Assembly: GCF_040566695.1 (NCBI RefSeq)
Contig: NZ_JBEXAE010000003.1
Coordinates: 1 to 64,000, forward strand
DNA: 64,000 bases
Direction: 5' to 3'
DNA from: Sediminicola arcticus
GTDB taxonomy: Bacteria; Bacteroidota; Bacteroidia; Flavobacteriales; Flavobacteriaceae
Part shown: in pieces, positions 60,363-64,000 of the stretch
Layout: each line of letters opens with the position of its first letter
How positions within the stretch are numbered: the stretch's first letter is position 1
Made by a program: the position numbers and the translations under genes
Notes under the pieces: generated by a model
Database searches by the model: none
Told to the model about the DNA's origin: nothing
What the model saw: the letters and a program-made list of their open reading frames with translations, nothing else

Positions 60363-60383
60363 ATCTATTTGTATACATTTGGT

Positions 60384-61571
60384 TTAATTGAATCTTTGGT
60401 TTTGCAGGATATTTTTAAGTTTTCCTTTTACATCTTCCCCTGCATCATATACCATTTGCTCATTAGATGGGAAAGGTACCGATACCACATTAATTAAATT
60501 TAATAGATCAGTTTCTAGCGCTCTTTTATCCCCTTGATAATTGGCATAAATGTGCTGGAAAATAAACTCACTAGCCAATGGATAGGTATTAATTGTTTGT
60601 TTGGTTCTTAGATCTTTAAAACTAACATTTCCTACCACTTGTGCGGCCTTAAATTGGGTGAATTGGTGAAAGTCGCAACGTACGGTTTTAAAGTTGTCTA
60701 TTTTTATTTCATTTCCTAGACTGTCTTTTAGAATTTTACCATTTGCATCTTCTGCATAGCGATAGCCATCCTTGATTTGTCTTTCCTTACTGATTTGCTT
60801 TTCGCTAACCTTTTCAGGTGAAATTACTATACTCCTGAAAGCCACCTGCATTTCATAATCATAGTTGATATTTTTTCTTGGCTGTGCATGGTATTCTGTC
60901 CAAAGATTGTTTACACCATAGGTGTTAAAATTTAAAAGGTCTTCTTCTAATCTCGATGGAATAATTTGATCAGAATCGTTTATCATACTTACTTTTACGA
61001 AATCTCGGCCTTTAGCATAGGCTTCCTCTTGCTTTTCTTTGGAATCGGAATACCCTGGACTTAGCTTGTCTAGATAGGCGAAGTCTTCATATGCTTTTCT
61101 GTAATCAGCTTTACTGCTTGCATTGCTTAGGAAGTAACTGGCATTGTCATAAAGATAGTCCGATAAATCTTGTTTTACGCTTATTATTTTTTCATCGTAA
61201 TTAGTAAAGCTAAATTTGGCATTCCTATTTTCATCCCTTATATAGAGTGGTAATATAGGTCTGATCCTTTCTTGTATATTTTTTAGCTGGGTGTAGGAAT
61301 CGAAAATCCTTTCAAAATTAGCGGGATTATTTTCCTTTTGTAAAAAAGAAATTTCCTGTAATTCCCTTTCCGTATTTTTTTTATAAGCTTCCTCCAATAG
61401 GAGAATGTATGGCTGGTTACTTTTTTTATCCTTGTTTTCGGCAAGATTACTTAAAGAACTATTTATGGCATTGCCATAATTGCCAATGTTTAGTGCCTCC
61501 TGTGTTTTTTTTATGCCTGCGCAAGCTATAAACAGCAGTGCCAGAGAGCTTAGTAGTAGTAGTTTTTTCAT
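60384..61571 (-). CDS. Helical-repeat lipoprotein, function unknown
   Basis: A 395-residue predicted lipoprotein: signal MKKLLLLSSLALLF with lipobox FIAC (Cys17). The first half is helical and looks TPR-like (for example IGNYGNAINSSLSNLAENK, YRKAYEDFAYLDKLSPGYSDSKEK), as in proteins that scaffold envelope complexes. The second half is mixed and includes KFSFTNYDEK and VRCDFHQFTQFKAAQVVGNVSF. I do not recognise the family and do not assign a function. It converges with ytxJ and follows fahA at some distance, with about 140 bases in between. Confidence 0.72.
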   Translation of the reverse strand: MKKLLLLSSLALLFIACAGIKKTQEALNIGNYGNAINSSLSNLAENKDKKSNQPYILLLEEAYKKNTERELQEISFLQKENNPANFERIFDSYTQLKNIQERIRPILPLYIRDENRNAKFSFTNYDEKIISVKQDLSDYLYDNASYFLSNASSKADYRKAYEDFAYLDKLSPGYSDSKEKQEEAYAKGRDFVKVSMINDSDQIIPSRLEEDLLNFNTYGVNNLWTEYHAQPRKNINYDYEMQVAFRSIVISPEKVSEKQISKERQIKDGYRYAEDANGKILKDSLGNEIKIDNFKTVRCDFHQFTQFKAAQVVGNVSFKDLRTKQTINTYPLASEFIFQHIYANYQGDKRALETDLLNLINVVSVPFPSNEQMVYDAGEDVKGKLKNILQNQRFN

Positions 61572-61671
61572 AATGGTTGTTTTACGTTTGTATTATATAA
61601 TTCAATAGCCGTGCCAAAAAACTATATGATTACAAAACGTAACTAGTTGCAATATCGTATACAAACAAAAA

Positions 61672-61695
61672 AAAAGCCCTATTTAAAGGGCTTTT
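61672..61695 (-). terminator. Rho-independent terminator after fahA
   Basis: Arms AAAAGCCCT (61672-61680) and AGGGCTTTT (61687-61695), 6-base loop, with TTTTTTTTTG on the - strand. It lies 18 bases past the fahA stop. Confidence 0.85.
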
Positions 61696-61712
61696 GAAGA
61701 TAAAATGTTTTG

Positions 61713-63002
61713 TTATTTTTTCTTGGATTGGAAAACCGGAAGTAATTTAGAAGCGACTTCTCCAAAGCCTATACGCACTCCACTTTTCTCGCAAAATCCT
61801 CGAATAGTTACCGTATCCAAATCTTGTATAAACTTGCGTTCAGTCCCATCTTTTAATTTTAAGGGTTTTTCTCCTCTCCAAGTCAGTTCTAGCATTGATC
61901 CGTAAGAATCTTGCGTTGGTCCTGAAATAGTACCACTACCCATCATATCACCACTGTTTACCTTGCAGCCATTCACCGTGTGATGTGCCAACTGTTGGGA
62001 CATGGTCCAATACATATATTTAAAATTAGATTTTGTAACTGTTGTTGGTTCTCCTTTTTCGGGAGTAATATCAACTTCTAAATTAATATCAAAACCTTTT
62101 TTTCCAACCTGCTGTAGGTAGGGTAGTGGTTGTGGTTCTTGTTTTGGACTTTCTACTCTAAATGGCTCTAAAGCATCCATAGTAACAATCCAGGGTGAAA
62201 TTGAAGAGGCAAAGTTTTTGGCTAAAAATGGACCTAATGGTACGTATTCCCATTTTTGAATGTCCCTAGCGCTCCAATCGTTAAAGAGAACCATCCCAAA
62301 AATATAATTTTCAGCTTCGTTCACGGGAATTGTCTCTCCAAGAATATTGGCGTCTGTAGTAATAAAAGCCATCTCCAGTTCAAAATCTACCAATTTAGAA
62401 GGACCATAAATGGGCTCGTCAGACCCTGCGGGTAAGGTTTGTCCCATAGGCCGGTGAATAGGTGTGCCTGATGGTACTATAGAAGAACTTCTTCCGTGAT
62501 ATCCCACAGGAATATGCAGCCAGTTTGGAAGCAATGCATTTTCAGGGTCTCTGAACATTTTTCCAACATTTGTAGCGTGTTCTTTACTAGAATAAAAATC
62601 TGTATAGTCACCAATCTGGACTGGAAGTTGCATTTCTATTTCGTCCATGGTGAAAAGGACTATTTTTTTGTGCTCTTCATTATTTTTCAGCTCTGAGTTA
62701 TTGGCGTCAAATATTTCACTAATTCTATTTCGTACTAGTCTCCAAGTCTTCTTTCCATCAGAGATAAAATCGTTCAAGGTATCTTGCAGAAAAATATCAT
62801 CTGTTAAAGGAATATCTTTAAAGTAACCCATTTGGTGCAAAGCACCTAGGTCTATGGCGTGGTCTCCAATTCTGGTACCTATGGTGATAATATCATCCCG
62901 CGTTAAAAAAACCCCAAATGGGATATTCTGTATGGGAAAATCAGAATTGTCTCTTACCGGTAACCAACTTTTTTTAGCAGGGTCGTTACTTTTTATGGGC
63001 AT
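61713..63002 (-). CDS. fahA: Fumarylacetoacetase
   Basis: Fumarylacetoacetate hydrolase, 429 residues, the last step of tyrosine and homogentisate breakdown, giving fumarate and acetoacetate. The N-terminal SH3-like part (about 1-120) is followed by the catalytic domain with DFYSSKEHATNVG (about 137-149), IPVGYHGRSSS, DFELEMAF, GMVLFNDWSARDIQ and the metal-binding GDMMGSGTISGPTQDS. The length fits the family. No other tyrosine-degradation gene (hmgA, hpd) is in the window. Upstream is a TATATTTG -7 element overlapping a 10-base inverted repeat that may be an operator. Confidence 0.95.
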   Translation of the reverse strand: MPIKSNDPAKKSWLPVRDNSDFPIQNIPFGVFLTRDDIITIGTRIGDHAIDLGALHQMGYFKDIPLTDDIFLQDTLNDFISDGKKTWRLVRNRISEIFDANNSELKNNEEHKKIVLFTMDEIEMQLPVQIGDYTDFYSSKEHATNVGKMFRDPENALLPNWLHIPVGYHGRSSSIVPSGTPIHRPMGQTLPAGSDEPIYGPSKLVDFELEMAFITTDANILGETIPVNEAENYIFGMVLFNDWSARDIQKWEYVPLGPFLAKNFASSISPWIVTMDALEPFRVESPKQEPQPLPYLQQVGKKGFDINLEVDITPEKGEPTTVTKSNFKYMYWTMSQQLAHHTVNGCKVNSGDMMGSGTISGPTQDSYGSMLELTWRGEKPLKLKDGTERKFIQDLDTVTIRGFCEKSGVRIGFGEVASKLLPVFQSKKK

Positions 63003-63020
63003 GTTATAATTGTTAATTTG

Positions 63021-63047
63021 TATTTGATAAAATTCTTATCAAATATA
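63021..63047 (-). promoter_or_regulatory. -7 element of fahA overlapping a 10-base inverted repeat
   Basis: TATTTGATAA (63021-63030), a 5-base centre, then TTATCAAATA (63036-63045). The - strand -7 element TATATTTG is 63047-63040, so it overlaps the right arm. The repeat ends 19 bases upstream of the fahA start, a position that fits a repressor site. No clear -33 TTG. Confidence 0.6.
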
Positions 63048-63114
63048 TTATTTTCTTCCAATGTAAGGACTGCAATTCGTATTTTTACCGCTTATTTAGA
63101 AGAATATTTTTATT

Positions 63115-64000
63115 ATGCATAGAGATAATCAAATTTTTGAATTAATAGAGGCCGAAAAGGAACGCCAATTAGAAGGTATTGAGTTAATAGCCTCTGAAAA
63201 TTTTACTAGTCCCCAAGTAATGGAGGCCGCTGGTTCCGTTTTAACTAACAAATATGCTGAAGGCTATCCAGGAAAAAGATATTATGGAGGTTGTGAAATA
63301 GTTGATGAAGTAGAACAGATTGCAATAGACAGGGCTAAAGAACTTTTCGGAGCGGCGTATGCTAATGTGCAACCCCATTCTGGGTCTCAAGCGAATGCCT
63401 CTGTATATCATGCATGTTTGCAACCAGGAGATAAAATATTAGGTTTTGATCTTTCCCATGGAGGTCATTTGACACACGGTTCTCCAGTAAATTTCTCTGG
63501 TCGATTATATACCCCAGTGTTCTATGGGGTAGAGGAGGAGACCGGTGTTTTAAACTATGATAAGATCCAAGAAATTGCTACTAGGGAAAAGCCCAAGATG
63601 ATCATTGCCGGTGCTTCTGCTTATTCCAGGGATATGGATTTTAAACGGTTTAGAGAAATTGCAGATAGCGTCGGGGCTCTCTTATTGGGAGATATTTCTC
63701 ACCCATCAGGTCTTATTGCTAAAGGAATTTTAAATGATCCACTTCCACATTGTCATGTTGTGACAACTACCACCCATAAAACCTTGAGAGGACCGCGAGG
63801 AGGACTTATTTTAATGGGTAAAGATTTTGATAATCCTTTCGGAATAACTTTAAAAAATGGAAGTCTTCGAAAAATGTCCGCTCTTTTAGACTTAGCTGTA
63901 TTTCCAGGTAATCAAGGTGGACCTTTAGAGCATATCATTGCAGCAAAGGCAATTGCATTCGGAGAGGCATTGACAGATGATTTTTTACATTATATGCTTC
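63115..64000 (+). CDS. glyA: Serine hydroxymethyltransferase, 3' end beyond the window
   Basis: The first 295 residues of GlyA, which interconverts serine and glycine with tetrahydrofolate and is the main source of one-carbon units. The gene is open to the window edge, so it is cut off by the window and not broken. Hallmarks are the start HRDNQIFELIEAEKERQ, ELIASENFTS, KYAEGYPGKRYYGGC, QPHSGSQAN, and the PLP lysine Lys222 in TTTTHKTLRGPRGG. It is divergent from fahA with about 110 bases between. I see no glycine-riboswitch-like structure there. Confidence 0.96.
   Translation, partial: MHRDNQIFELIEAEKERQLEGIELIASENFTSPQVMEAAGSVLTNKYAEGYPGKRYYGGCEIVDEVEQIAIDRAKELFGAAYANVQPHSGSQANASVYHACLQPGDKILGFDLSHGGHLTHGSPVNFSGRLYTPVFYGVEEETGVLNYDKIQEIATREKPKMIIAGASAYSRDMDFKRFREIADSVGALLLGDISHPSGLIAKGILNDPLPHCHVVTTTTHKTLRGPRGGLILMGKDFDNPFGITLKNGSLRKMSALLDLAVFPGNQGGPLEHIIAAKAIAFGEALTDDFLHYML

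Noticed and set aside
1..64000. CRISPR arrays, transposases, integrases, tRNA or rRNA genes
   Set aside because: I looked for regularly spaced repeats, mobile-element proteins and tRNA T-arm sequences in the gaps and saw none.

Overview
The window is ordinary-looking chromosome from a member of the Bacteroidota, almost certainly a (probably marine) Flavobacteriaceae. The evidence is AT-rich DNA, weak or absent Shine-Dalgarno sites, and the TAnnTTTG -7 promoter element in front of many genes (sometimes with TTG 17-19 bases upstream). Protein families point the same way: a TonB-dependent receptor paired with a DUF4249 lipoprotein, gliding/type IX secretion proteins (PorD, PorP/SprF), DUF6095, DUF6913 and DUF6503 proteins, a long-form GAPDH of 481 residues, a monomeric NADP-isocitrate dehydrogenase and a YtxJ bacilliredoxin. 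I see no tRNA, rRNA, CRISPR array, insertion sequence, integrase or prophage gene.

Layout. 1-11 kb: a deoxynucleotidase, a small membrane protein, a glycerate kinase with a GntP permease, the DUF4249/TonB receptor pair, icd, an 800-base gene-free stretch, then rplS with a structured leader and trmD. 11-18 kb: a coiled-coil membrane protein, long gap, an HtrA protease, then dapF-acetyltransferase-mltG and a small lysozyme-like protein. 18-25 kb: rsmI-like, a low-molecular-weight phosphatase and dnaA on one strand, then a thioesterase, YigZ, a DMT exporter, a HAD hydrolase and ribD. 25-30.7 kb: an acetyltransferase, prmC, ligA, two decayed genes, and a 5'-nucleotidase split into two genes. 30.7-43.2 kb: a long + strand block, DUF6913-dapA-bamD-rpoZ-coaBC-porD-recN-fabI, then a glycosyltransferase, a YbbR-like protein, coaE and a two-component system. 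43.2-52.2 kb: a - strand block, gluconate permease and kinase, miaA, a K+ channel with a zinc ribbon, an exonuclease/GIY-YIG protein, YggS, DUF1015, 3-hydroxyacyl-CoA dehydrogenase and a Gfo/Idh oxidoreductase. 52.4-64 kb: pcm, smpB, three envelope genes, TetR, clpB, ytxJ, a repeat-type lipoprotein, fahA and the start of glyA.

How the genes fit together. Core themes are envelope building (dapA, dapF, mltG, bamD, the PorP/SprF and PorD proteins), CoA and fatty-acid supply (coaBC, coaE, fabI), translation and its quality control (rplS, trmD, prmC, rsmI-like, miaA, smpB), replication and repair (dnaA, ligA, recN), sugar-acid use (glycerate and gluconate, each with its own GntP permease and kinase) and stress proteins (HtrA, ClpB, Pcm, YtxJ).

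I did not find a convincing new multi-gene system. The points most worth a second look are: two adjacent decaying genes after ligA; a candidate autoregulatory leader RNA in front of rplS; a perfect 22-base palindrome carrying -7 boxes in both directions between the split nucleotidase and DUF6913; a PorP/SprF protein with a SPOR-like tail; a channel with a C-terminal zinc ribbon; and several operator-like inverted repeats. All calls come from reading the sequence; no searches or folding programs were run.
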